The translations under genes were made by a program, and so were the position numbers. From Halpernia sp048269545 (GTDB taxonomy: Bacteria; Bacteroidota; Bacteroidia; Flavobacteriales; Weeksellaceae), in NCBI RefSeq assembly GCF_048269545.1, contig NZ_JBLXIJ010000004.1, positions 1-64,000 of the forward strand: a stretch of 64,000 nt of DNA. The letters are read 5' to 3'. Below the pieces are notes generated by a model that saw nothing but the letters and a program-made list of their open reading frames with translations, was not told the origin of the DNA and did no database searches. This document shows positions 52,089-60,955 of the stretch, in pieces. Position 1 is the first letter of the stretch. Each line of letters opens with the position of its first letter.

Positions 52089-52262
52089 TTATTTTTCTTT
52101 GCGAACACCTTTAAATGGTGTCCCATCTTTTTTGACATCGATAAAACGTCCGTTATCACTGTCTCTTTTTACCCAAGTTTCAGTTTTTGGATTATATGTT
52201 TGACTTCTGTCTCTTACAGCACCATTTCGATGCCCGTCACCTTTAGGGGGATTAGTTGCCAT
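52089..52262 (-). CDS. Small conserved Bacteroidota protein, 57 residues
   Basis: ATG at 52262, stop at 52089. The protein begins MATNPPKGDGHRNGAVRDRS, followed by QTYNPKTETWVKRDSDNGRF and ends FKGVRKEK. It is hydrophilic, basic and without a membrane segment. I recognise this pattern (GDGHRxGAVRDRSQ, NPKT, FKGVRKE) from short uncharacterised proteins of the phylum. The function is unknown. It lies 26 bases from the DUF1508 gene on the same strand and is probably cotranscribed. Confidence 0.75.
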   Translation of the reverse strand: MATNPPKGDGHRNGAVRDRSQTYNPKTETWVKRDSDNGRFIDVKKDGTPFKGVRKEK

Positions 52263-52288
52263 TTTCTTTAAAATTTTTAAATTAATAA

Positions 52289-52615
52289 TTAAGATAAATC
52301 TTCTATTACCGCATTTGGAGCATACCGTTTTACGGCTTCTATACCATTGTCACGATTGTAGATTGATGAATACATTTCACTCGTCCCCAATACTTGATAG
52401 TTATTAGAGTTTTGAGTAAAATAAGGTTCATTTCTTACCGATGTCAACCCCCTAAAGTTAGCGTCTGCAACACTAATTTTACTGCTCGCAATACCGCCTT
52501 GGCAGTTTTGCTTTGTAGTATAAGTTTCACTTGTTAATAGGGTTTCTCCATTTGGAGCTTTTAAAACCCACCAATATTGTCCGTTGGACGTTTTACGAAT
52601 AATGTACTTTGACAT
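52289..52615 (-). CDS. DUF1508 (YegP-like) protein with two repeats
   Basis: 108 residues. Two related units, each beginning with a beta hairpin: QYWWVLKAPNGETLLTSETYTTKQNCQGGIASSK (about 13-46) and YFTQNSNNYQVLGTSEMYSSIYNRDNGIEAVKRYAP (about 65-100). This tandem arrangement is that of YegP. The fold is known but the cellular role is not. It is the middle gene of three small genes on the - strand. Confidence 0.85.
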   Translation of the reverse strand: MSKYIIRKTSNGQYWWVLKAPNGETLLTSETYTTKQNCQGGIASSKISVADANFRGLTSVRNEPYFTQNSNNYQVLGTSEMYSSIYNRDNGIEAVKRYAPNAVIEDLS

Positions 52616-52639
52616 TTTTTTTAAATTTTAATTAGTTAA

Positions 52640-52900
52640 TCAATTGTAATTGTACCTTTTCCAAGGTATTCTAGATGGATGTACGTTTGCTAAGAAGTTT
52701 ACAATATCTGTTCTTCCTTGATATCTTGGAATACCACGGCTGTTTTGAGCCATCAAAACAATTGGCATTCTGGGAAAAATAGTTTGAAAACCACTTCTGG
52801 CATTGTTACACTCTGAAGAGCTGTTGAGTACGTGTTCTTTGACCACAACAATGGCAAATGATACTCCTTGCTCTTTTAATACTGCTCCTTCGAACGTCAT
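52640..52900 (-). CDS. Small conserved protein of unknown function, 86 residues
   Basis: 86 residues, beginning MTFEGAVLKEQGVSFAIVVVK and ending FLANVHPSRIPWKRYNYN. The middle contains FPRMPIVLMAQNSRGIPRYQGRTDIVNFL. It is probably a compact alpha/beta fold. It resembles small proteins found near DUF1508 genes in Bacteroidota (recall only). No catalytic motif is seen. It is likely the first gene of the small operon ending at 52089. Confidence 0.65.
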   Translation of the reverse strand: MTFEGAVLKEQGVSFAIVVVKEHVLNSSSECNNARSGFQTIFPRMPIVLMAQNSRGIPRYQGRTDIVNFLANVHPSRIPWKRYNYN

Positions 52901-53020
52901 AAAATGTAATTTTAAATTATTAATAACTTATCCTCTACATTCACGGAGTTAGGAATTTTACCCGGTGCGTACTTTTTATTGAAAAACTAATTAAAATCTA
53001 TGTTTATTAAAATAAACAGT

Positions 53021-53152
53021 TACTTTTGCAAAACGAAACTTTTCAATATTGGAATGCCAAAGGGTTACCAACCCCGATAAGCTACACACTGCTTTTTACA
53101 TTCCGGTTTAAATTATTGTCTTAAAAGCTGCAACTTTTAAGACATTTTTTTT
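53021..53152 (+). ncRNA. Candidate structured small RNA with own promoter and terminator
   Basis: A -7 box TACTTTTG at 53021-53028 is followed, after a start near 53035, by a roughly 115-base region without an open frame. It closes with stem GGAATG (53051-53056) / CATTCC (53099-53104). Inside are hairpins GGGTT (53062-53066) / AACCC (53070-53074) and AAGC (53079-53082) / GCTT (53091-53094). A perfect 10-bp terminator follows at 53118-53143. It lies between the small genes and the protease operon, on the opposite strand to both. No RNA family could be assigned. Confidence 0.6.
53118..53152 (+). terminator. Terminator of the candidate small RNA
   Basis: GTCTTAAAAG (53118-53127) and CTTTTAAGAC (53134-53143) are perfect 10-bp arms with a six-base loop, followed by eight T. 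The other strand lacks a T run, so it acts on the + strand. Confidence 0.8.
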
Positions 53153-53174
53153 GTCTTTTTTTTGTTGGTAATTT

Positions 53175-55538
53175 TTATCCATTTAATCTAATTCTTACTT
53201 CTTCTCTTATTTTCACGTTGCTATGAACGAAACTAAAATTGTTCAACAGCTGCGTAACTTCATTGTAAATATTTCCTCTTTTTTTGGTATCCTTAATTGT
53301 TACGACCAAACAAAATTCCTGGCTTGGTACGGTTTTTTGTATTTCACATTTACTTTCCGTAAAATGTCTGAAAAGCCCTTCAAGTTTTAAGTACCAATTC
53401 TTAGGTGCTTTTAAAAACTTATCCTTATTAGTTGGCGTAAAATCATCAAAATTTACACTCCATTTTTTTACAGGTTGAAATTTATCTCCGTAAGAAAGTA
53501 GCATTCTCTCGCTTGCAAACGAAGTTTCAAAATCTTTCATAGCCTTTTTGCTGTAAACACTTGTCGCTAAAACATTTTGTCTTCCATCCGCTCCAATTGG
53601 GTTTTTAACCCTTGGTTGGGTTATATCTTTTTCAATTTTTTCATCATAGCTTCCTAAATAGACATCAATATTTGATTGGCAATATTCCGCTCCTTGCGAT
53701 ACTTCTAAAATAGGAGAAGTTACAAGTGTTACTGTTAATTCTCCATAAAAATATCCTTCATCATCTATCATACTTTGAGGAAATGGAAAATCAAGAATAT
53801 CAATGAAAGAACCCTTCTCGATATTGTCTTGGAGGATTAATGTAATTTCATTGGGTTGATTAAATAAAATATCGTTGATATTTGACGGTATTCCAAATCC
53901 TGCTGCATCAATTTTTTCTGCAATAGTCATTTTCATTTCTTCCGGATATTTTGCAGAATGTATGACAAGTGCTTTCAACAGAAGAGGATTGAATTCTTCG
54001 CTTAACATTGAATGTACACCTGCTGTTATAGCTGCAATACGAGGTGTAGAAAAACTAGTTCCCACTTGTTTTGCTAAACTTCCGTCAGAAGAAAATGATT
54101 TCACAGGATTAATAACAACCTTATTGGAAGTATCTAATCCGGCATTTCCACCAAAATGAACAACATCAGGTTTAATCAAATTTGATGGTCCTGGACCAAT
54201 TCTCGAAAAAGGAGATGAATTATTTTTCTCAGCAAAGTCAGTTTCCAACTTGTCGTGAGCAATAGAACCAACTACAAGCCCTCTAACGGTATCGGCAGAT
54301 TTTGCTATTCTACTTTTAGGCGCATTAATTTTAAAATTATTACAATTGCCCGCAGATTTGCATATCAAAACATTGTTTTCCTCTTGAATTTCATCTAATG
54401 CTTTTGCAAAATCTGAAAATTCATATAAATCAGCTTCTCTATCTGTACCAAGGGATAAGTTCCATATTTTTATTTCATTATGGCTAGTGATTGCTTCTCT
54501 AATATTTTCAATTAACTCGTCCTCAAATATTTTTTGTTTAGTTAAATCAGGCATTACTATGGCTTCAAACAATTTGCATCCTTCAAAACCAGTGTAGTCT
54601 TTACCTTCTAAATTATCGCCGTATAATAAGACCCCAGCTACAAAAGTACCGTGTCCTTTATTGATATAATCTGCGTGGTATTTGGAAAAGCTTTTATTGT
54701 GTAGCCAAGGAGTAAGATGCGGAATATTTGAAATACCTGTATCAAGTACTCCTACTACTGGATAATTAGCACCTTCCTTTGGTTGCTTTATTTCAATAAC
54801 ATTCTCTTCTGTCAATTCATCCAAGGTCAGGCTATAAGTAGGCATTTCTGTTATTAATTGGATACCATCAAAGCCACGCAATTCATCAAAATCATCAGTA
54901 GTCACCTTGCTAATTCTGAAAATATTTAATTCGTCTGAATATTGAGCCTTTTCAAAATCGATACCATTATCTCTACAATATTTTTCGAAGCTTCTGATAA
55001 GGATATTGTTCAATTCGGTATTGCCGTAATTGAAAAGTTTTACTTTATATACTTGTTCTTCATCTTCTTCCTCAATTTCAATTTGAGGCTTAAATTCTTC
55101 TATGTTATTAATTGCGGAAATACCTACAAGTGTTGTATAATTTGGAAAAGCCAATTTGGCATCAGAAAAACGATTTAAAATATTTTTTAAGTCAGCTTCA
55201 TTATCAATTTTAATCAATACCTCATCTTCACCGCTCACACCAATAATATTCAGCTTACCAACATTGAAAAGATTACCAATTTCTTTTCTGTAGGTTTTAG
55301 CTAAGGCATCTCCGCTTACCTTTAGTTTTACTACTGAAGGTATATAATTATTCTTCTTAACTTTTTCGGCTAATGAATTGGAAACTCCTGCCAAGACTGT
55401 TTTTATGTACTCTGATTTCTCTCTTAACTGTCCTTGAGAAGCCCATTTAGGAATAGTTTGACCTCCACCAGCTTCGGTTCCCATTTCATCTTTCTGCCTT
55501 TTCTGAAAGAATTTAATTGGCAAATTTCTATTTTCCAT
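53175..55538 (-). CDS. S8 (subtilisin-like) serine protease with large N-terminal region
   Basis: 787 residues. The catalytic triad is complete: Asp266 (VVGVLDTGI), His296 (GHGTFVAG) and Ser495 (GTSFSTPRIAA), with oxyanion Asn398 in SAGNCN. About 255 residues precede the protease and 290 follow it, with no recognised domains. No signal peptide is present, so the protease acts in the cytoplasm. It is transcribed directly after an AAA ATPase gene with a three-base gap. The pair resembles ATPase-plus-subtilase operons found in accessory regions, which I suspect to be defensive or stress modules. Confidence 0.87.
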   Translation of the reverse strand: MENRNLPIKFFQKRQKDEMGTEAGGGQTIPKWASQGQLREKSEYIKTVLAGVSNSLAEKVKKNNYIPSVVKLKVSGDALAKTYRKEIGNLFNVGKLNIIGVSGEDEVLIKIDNEADLKNILNRFSDAKLAFPNYTTLVGISAINNIEEFKPQIEIEEEDEEQVYKVKLFNYGNTELNNILIRSFEKYCRDNGIDFEKAQYSDELNIFRISKVTTDDFDELRGFDGIQLITEMPTYSLTLDELTEENVIEIKQPKEGANYPVVGVLDTGISNIPHLTPWLHNKSFSKYHADYINKGHGTFVAGVLLYGDNLEGKDYTGFEGCKLFEAIVMPDLTKQKIFEDELIENIREAITSHNEIKIWNLSLGTDREADLYEFSDFAKALDEIQEENNVLICKSAGNCNNFKINAPKSRIAKSADTVRGLVVGSIAHDKLETDFAEKNNSSPFSRIGPGPSNLIKPDVVHFGGNAGLDTSNKVVINPVKSFSSDGSLAKQVGTSFSTPRIAAITAGVHSMLSEEFNPLLLKALVIHSAKYPEEMKMTIAEKIDAAGFGIPSNINDILFNQPNEITLILQDNIEKGSFIDILDFPFPQSMIDDEGYFYGELTVTLVTSPILEVSQGAEYCQSNIDVYLGSYDEKIEKDITQPRVKNPIGADGRQNVLATSVYSKKAMKDFETSFASERMLLSYGDKFQPVKKWSVNFDDFTPTNKDKFLKAPKNWYLKLEGLFRHFTESKCEIQKTVPSQEFCLVVTIKDTKKRGNIYNEVTQLLNNFSFVHSNVKIREEVRIRLNG

Positions 55539-55541
55539 AAT

Positions 55542-56636
55542 TTAGGCTTGTTTGTTTAAATAGTTTCTTATTTGTCTTAATGATACTTTCATACGCTCAG
55601 CGATAGTTGCTTGAGGCACTCCATTTTCATTTAGGAACTCAACAAGCTTTTCAATAGTAATATTTCCATTATTATTGAATTCGTATAGTTCAATAATTAC
55701 ATCTTCATAGGACAGCGTTTCACTACTATGAATAATAGTATGTGCTTTTGCATTATTAATTATGGCTTTAATATCTGATGGTGTTTTCCCTTCAAAAAGT
55801 TTAACCAATCTGTCTTTCCTTTTTTCATCATTCATAAAGTCTGTTTTAAAATCATCAACAAAATTCTTTATGAGTTCTTCAATTTCATTTTCCTGCGGAG
55901 AGCCTATTTCGATAACTGTATTAAATCTTCTCCAAATTGCCTTATCTAAAATTTCTGGGTGATTAGTCGCAGCGATAAGTATATTGTTTTTAGCAAAAAC
56001 ATCAATATTTTGAAGCAAACTATTAATAACTCTTTTCAATTCTCCCAACTCATATTGGTCATCTCTTGCTTTGGCAATCGCATCAAATTCATCAAGAAAA
56101 AGAATACAAGGCTTATTTTCAGCAAACTCGAATATTTTTCTAATATTCTTTGCTGTATTCCCTAAAAGAGAAGATACGATAGCATCAAATCTTGCTATTA
56201 CCAATGGAAGTCCAGTGCTTTCAGAAATATATCTTGCAACACTTGTTTTTCCAACCCCTGGCTTTCCGAACAACAATAATGTATTAGAGGTTTCTACTCC
56301 GTTTTTAATCAATTCGCTTTGATGCTTTACAAGGCTAATAAAATCGTTAATTTTATTCTCAACAAGATGAGGCAAGACAATTAAATTTCGCTCTTTAGAT
56401 GGCACTTCAACATCAATAATGCTTAACCGGCTTTCTTGGTCAATAGGCGTCGTAAGTAATTCATCCATTGTAATTGTTGTAGCCGGACCTTTATCAATAG
56501 TCTTAAGGATAAGCTTAGCCAGTTTTTGGTCACCATCACCATCTAGCTTTTCAGCAAGCATTTTAGAATAGTTTAAAACCTTCTTAGTGTCTTTATTCAG
56601 CCCGCCTTCAATTATCCTTAGTATTTCCGTGTGCAT
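55542..56636 (-). CDS. AAA family ATPase paired with the S8 protease
   Basis: 364 residues from the ATG at 56636, chosen because the -7 box lies at 56669-56676; an earlier start at 56699 would precede it. Classic AAA core: Walker A GKPGVGKTS near residue 131, Walker B CILFLDEFDAIAKAR, sensor 1 ILIAATNHPE and arginine finger RRF. The C-terminal 35 residues (VPQATIAERMKVSLRQIRNYL) form a helix-turn-helix. This is a classic AAA unfoldase-like module without a membrane segment. It may feed substrates to, or switch on, the subtilase. Confidence 0.85.
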   Translation of the reverse strand: MHTEILRIIEGGLNKDTKKVLNYSKMLAEKLDGDGDQKLAKLILKTIDKGPATTITMDELLTTPIDQESRLSIIDVEVPSKERNLIVLPHLVENKINDFISLVKHQSELIKNGVETSNTLLLFGKPGVGKTSVARYISESTGLPLVIARFDAIVSSLLGNTAKNIRKIFEFAENKPCILFLDEFDAIAKARDDQYELGELKRVINSLLQNIDVFAKNNILIAATNHPEILDKAIWRRFNTVIEIGSPQENEIEELIKNFVDDFKTDFMNDEKRKDRLVKLFEGKTPSDIKAIINNAKAHTIIHSSETLSYEDVIIELYEFNNNGNITIEKLVEFLNENGVPQATIAERMKVSLRQIRNYLNKQA

Positions 56637-56668
56637 AATATTTCGATTGTAAATTACATTTTGTGATA

Positions 56669-56676
56669 CAAAGATA
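56669..56676 (-). promoter_or_regulatory. -7 box of the AAA-protease operon
   Basis: TATCTTTG on the - strand, 32 bases upstream of the ATG at 56636. Confidence 0.55.
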
Positions 56677-56805
56677 TTGTATTTTGGAATTAAAAACAAA
56701 TAAATCGTAAAATTAAATTCAAAAATCGTAATTATTTTACAATAATCGTTATTTAAGTAGCTTTATGCGGAATGTTATTTCTAAAACTTGGAATATTTGA
56801 TTTTA

Positions 56806-57531
56806 ATGGATGAATTACTATACTATTTGGGTGGAGCAAGACCAAAAGCCAATATTGTAGATGAAAACGGAGATTTGTGGATTGCAAAATTTCCTTCTAA
56901 AAATGATACCATCGACAAAGGAGCTTGGGAATTTTTAGCGTACCAATTAGCATTGAAAAGTGGAATTGAAATGACGGAATGTAAAATTGAAAAAATAGCA
57001 GGAAAATACCACACCTTTTTCACAAAAAGATTTGATAGAGAAGGCGATAGCAGAATTCATTTTGCTTCTGCAATGACAATGACGGGAAATAGTGAAGAAA
57101 ATTTAAGATTTTCCACAGCAAGTTATCTCGATATAGCAGAGTTCATCATGAATAATGGAACGAATGTCAACGAAAATCTTCATCAATTATGGCGAAGAAT
57201 CGTGTTCAATATTTGCATTTCAAATACCGACGACCACCTTAGAAATCACGGTTTTATTTTAACCGAAAACGGTTGGATTCTATCTCCGGCTTATGACCTA
57301 AATCCTTCTGTTGAGAAAGATGGATTGTCTTTAAATATTGATATGGATGATAATTCTTTGAACCTTGAATTAGTGAAAAGCGTAGGAATTTATTTCCGAT
57401 TAAATGAATCTGAAATGGATGGTATCATTGTTGAAATTCAAGATGCAGTCAGTAACTGGAAAGATATTGCAAGTGAAATCGGGATTTCGAGAGGAGAGCA
57501 GGAATTGATGAGAGGAGCGTTTCGGGATTAG
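56806..57531 (+). pseudogene. C-terminal kinase part of hipA
   Basis: 241 residues from the ATG at 56806 (a TTG at 56788 would add six). The sequence enters the HipA kinase at LGGARPKANIVDENGDLWIAKFPS and continues to the end, including the catalytic NTDDHLRNHGF and SPAYDLNPS motifs. The roughly 130 to 150 residues of the N-terminal subdomain that should precede it are missing. The first codons are found 5.2 kb away at 51547. It is probably inactive as a toxin, unless the kinase core functions alone. Confidence 0.8.
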
Positions 57532-57616
57532 TTGTTTTAAGGTTTTCCTTTAGTTTCCTTTATTTGATTTTGTTATATTTACAGAATAAGAAAACTAAAA
57601 CTCCACATAAATACGA

Positions 57617-60600
57617 ATGGACAAACTTATACAAAATTTCTCTACAAGAGCATTAGCAGATTTTTTCAAAAAAGCTATTTCATCATTTAAAATCGAAACA
57701 GAAGATATAAATCATTATATAGAAGATAAGGATTTTTCTTTATTTTCGGAACTTGCAAGAATTGGAAATATTGAATTTAAAAATTCAGATGAACTTATTG
57801 TTTTTGCGTGTAAATATAATGGAACTCTGTCAGAGCGTTCTTCTAAGAAAAAACAATTTGAAATAGCAAAATTAGTTCTAAAAGAAGATTTTAAAGACGG
57901 AGCCATTTTCGTTTATTATGATGATTTGGGGAAGTTTAGATTCTCATTTATCAGAAGAAATTGGGATGGCAAAGCAGATAAGAAATATTCTTCTTGGAAA
58001 CGATTTACGTATTTTGTCAATCCAGAAGAGCACAATAAAACTTTCAGACAACGGATTGGAAACTGCACTTTCAAAGATTTGGATAGCATCCAAGATGCTT
58101 TTTCTGTTGAAAAATTGACGAAGGAATTTTACAATGATTTATTCAAATGGTATCAATGGACATTAACGGATGAAGTTGGTATCACCTTCCCAAATAACAC
58201 GAATACTTCTGAAGATGATCGCATACAATTGGAAGAACAAATGATTCGTTTAATTACAAGATTATTATTTGTGTGGTTTATCAAACAGAAACACCTTGTT
58301 CCAGACACTCTTTTTAAAAAAAATGAACTTTCTAATATTTTAAAAGAGTTTAATCCTAATAGTACTCTGGATGGTAATTATTATAATGCAATTCTTCAGA
58401 ACTTATTTTTTGCAACTCTAAACAAAGCGGTAAATGAAAGAGAATTTGCCAAGGTAGCGGATAAACGGGATATTAAAAGTCGATATCGCTATCCAGAAAT
58501 GTTTAATTTATCTGAGAAAGAAATTAAAGAGTTGTTTCAGTATATTCCTTTTTTGAACGGAGGTTTGTTTGAATGTTTAGATAAGGAAGAAAGCACAGAT
58601 GGTGTAAAATATCATTTAGATGGTTTTAGCAGAAGCGATAAGAAATCTGCAAATGGAAATTTTAAGCATCGTGCATTTTTACCCAATTCTATTTTTTTTG
58701 GTGATGGTGAACATGAAGGCTTAATTCCGTTGCTGGAAAGGTACAATTTCACAGTTGAAGAAAATGTTCCTAATGAAGTTCAAGTAGCATTAGATCCTGA
58801 ATTATTAGGAAATGTTTTTGAAAATTTATTAGGTGCTTTCAACCCTGAAACACAAGAGTCTGCACGTAAACAATCTGGAAGCTTTTATACGCCTAAAGAA
58901 ATTGTATCGTATATGGTAGATGAATCCTTAATTGCTTTCTTAGAAAGTAAACTACCAGATTTGAATCTAGAGATTATTCGCCAGCTTTTTGAGCAAGAGA
59001 ATTTACCAGAAATCTTGGTGAAAAATCACAAATTATGCGAAACAATCAATGTTCAACTTCGATCGATAAAAATTCTTGATCCAGCTTGTGGTTCAGGTGC
59101 TTTCCCAATGGGAATTCTTAATAAAATGGTTGATGTTTTAGATAAGTTGGATGAGAAAAACAAATCATCACATCACGAATTAAAATTACATTTGATAGAA
59201 GAATGTATTTATGGTGTAGATATTCAAACTATTGCAGCACAAATAAGTAAACTTCGTTTCTTTATCTCCTTGATTGTGGAGCAAGAAGCAATGGACTTAT
59301 CGAAACCTGAAGAAAACTATGGAGTATTAACCTTACCGAATTTGGAAACTAAATTTGTAGCAGCAAATACTTTGGTTGGGATGAAAAAAAAGCCTGCTCA
59401 ACTTACAATATTTGATGTAACGGATCTTGCTGATAAAATTGAAGAAACAAAGCAAGAGTTGCTTACCACAAGACAAAACCATTTTTATGCTAAATCTGCT
59501 TACAAGAAAAAAGACTTGAGAGATAAAGATGCCGAACTTAGAAAAAAACTATCAAAATTAGTAGAAGAAAGCGGAGAATATACACCCGAAGACACTTTGC
59601 AGTTTTCACAATGGAATCCTTATGACCAAAACGCTAGTTCATCTTTTTTCGATGCCGAGTGGATGTTTAATATTAAAGATGGTTTTGATGTTATAATTGG
59701 AAACCCACCATATGTACAACTTCAAAAAGAAGGCGGAAAATTGTCTAAATTATATGAGAAAAGTGGATATGAAACTTTTGCAAAAACAGGGGATATTTAC
59801 TCCTTGTTTTATGAGAGAGGTTGGCAATTAATAAAAAACAAAGGGCTACTTTGCTATATTACCTCTAATAAATGGATGCGTGCTGGATATGGAGAAAGTA
59901 CCCGTAGATTTTTTGCAGAAAAGACAAACCCTATTCTCTTGATCGATTTTGCAGGGCAAAAAATATTTGAAGCTGCAACAGTTGATACTAATATTCTTTT
60001 GTTTTCTAAGGATAAAAATAGACAGCAAACGAAAGCCTGTGTAATCAAAGAAAAGGTGTTAAATAATTTGAGCGATTATTATAGACAAAATGCAAATATT
60101 ACTGAATTTAAAAGTGATAAAAGTTGGGTAATACTTACTGATATTGAACAAAAAATTAAGGCTAAAATAGAAGCTGTCGGAACGCCCTTGAAAGAATGGG
60201 ACATAAATATTTATCGTGGAATACTGACTGGATATAATGAAGCTTTTATTATTGACGGAGCTAAAAAAGACCAACTCATAGCAGAAGATCCAAAATCTGC
60301 CGAAATTATACGACCTATTTTACGTGGCAGAGATATAAAAAGATATAACTACGAGTTTGCAGATTTATGGTTAATTAACACCCATAATGGAATTAAAGAA
60401 AAAGCTATAAAGCCAATAAACATAGTAGATTATCCTGCTATTAAAAAACACTTAGATGCCTATTATCCAATATTAGAAAAACGTTCGGACAAAGGAGATA
60501 CTCCATACAATTTAAGGAATTGTGCTTATATGGAGGATTTTTATAAACAGAAAATTGTATGGAAAATAATTGGATCTAATATAAATTTTTTTGTTGATAC

Positions 60601-60955
60601 TGAAGGCTTGTTTTTTAATAATGCAGCCAATATATTGACAAGTAGTAGCGCAACACTTGAAATCATAATAGCTTTTTTAAATTCAAAAATATTTGAGTGG
60701 TATTTTAAAAAAAATATTTTTATCGAAGTTGAAGGAGGCGGAATTCAAATGTTTAGCACGGTTATGGAGAATATATCAATTCCTGTAATTAATGATACTT
60801 CTGAAAGAAATTTACTAATTGAGCTAGTGAATAAAATATCAAAAGAAAAAAAAGAAAAAATTAACACTAAACAACTTGACGCTGAAATTAACACCATTAT
60901 TTACAGTATTCTAAAACTTTCAAATGAAGAAATTCACTTTATAGAGAATCAATAA
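57617..60955 (+). CDS. Eco57I-type methylase/restriction protein with a switchable C-terminal specificity region
   Basis: 1112 residues. The N-terminal 450 residues are a conserved region of unknown fold that could include a nuclease. The gamma-class N6-adenine methylase core has the SAM motif ILDPACGSGAFPMGIL near 489-504 and the catalytic NPPY in DVIIGNPPYVQLQKEG near 692-707. The target-recognition region starts after about residue 800. Codon 819 begins the inverted repeat at 60071, so residues 819-1112 form the exchangeable part. The gene fits type IIG or PglX-like enzymes. The next genes on this strand are a serine recombinase and a PLD-SNF2 helicase. Confidence 0.88.
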   Translation: MDKLIQNFSTRALADFFKKAISSFKIETEDINHYIEDKDFSLFSELARIGNIEFKNSDELIVFACKYNGTLSERSSKKKQFEIAKLVLKEDFKDGAIFVYYDDLGKFRFSFIRRNWDGKADKKYSSWKRFTYFVNPEEHNKTFRQRIGNCTFKDLDSIQDAFSVEKLTKEFYNDLFKWYQWTLTDEVGITFPNNTNTSEDDRIQLEEQMIRLITRLLFVWFIKQKHLVPDTLFKKNELSNILKEFNPNSTLDGNYYNAILQNLFFATLNKAVNEREFAKVADKRDIKSRYRYPEMFNLSEKEIKELFQYIPFLNGGLFECLDKEESTDGVKYHLDGFSRSDKKSANGNFKHRAFLPNSIFFGDGEHEGLIPLLERYNFTVEENVPNEVQVALDPELLGNVFENLLGAFNPETQESARKQSGSFYTPKEIVSYMVDESLIAFLESKLPDLNLEIIRQLFEQENLPEILVKNHKLCETINVQLRSIKILDPACGSGAFPMGILNKMVDVLDKLDEKNKSSHHELKLHLIEECIYGVDIQTIAAQISKLRFFISLIVEQEAMDLSKPEENYGVLTLPNLETKFVAANTLVGMKKKPAQLTIFDVTDLADKIEETKQELLTTRQNHFYAKSAYKKKDLRDKDAELRKKLSKLVEESGEYTPEDTLQFSQWNPYDQNASSSFFDAEWMFNIKDGFDVIIGNPPYVQLQKEGGKLSKLYEKSGYETFAKTGDIYSLFYERGWQLIKNKGLLCYITSNKWMRAGYGESTRRFFAEKTNPILLIDFAGQKIFEAATVDTNILLFSKDKNRQQTKACVIKEKVLNNLSDYYRQNANITEFKSDKSWVILTDIEQKIKAKIEAVGTPLKEWDINIYRGILTGYNEAFIIDGAKKDQLIAEDPKSAEIIRPILRGRDIKRYNYEFADLWLINTHNGIKEKAIKPINIVDYPAIKKHLDAYYPILEKRSDKGDTPYNLRNCAYMEDFYKQKIVWKIIGSNINFFVDTEGLFFNNAANILTSSSATLEIIIAFLNSKIFEWYFKKNIFIEVEGGGIQMFSTVMENISIPVINDTSERNLLIELVNKISKEKKEKINTKQLDAEINTIIYSILKLSNEEIHFIENQ
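60071..60136 (+). repeat. Inverted repeat, left copy (IR-L), inside the methylase gene
   Basis: 66 bases that recur inverted at 61746-61811 with three mismatches; the last 33 (60104-60136, GAATTTAAAAGTGATAAAAG onward) are identical. The repeat encodes SDYYRQNANITEFKSDKSW in frame. It is the expected site of strand exchange for the adjacent recombinase. Confidence 0.9.

Noticed and set aside
52901..53000. Short - strand frame ending KYAPGKIPNSVNVEDKLLII
   Set aside because: No start codon and a stop just upstream; could be chance or a fragment.
57617..60955. PglX of a complete BREX system
   Set aside because: No BrxA, BrxB, BrxC, PglZ or BrxL genes are visible on either side within the window.
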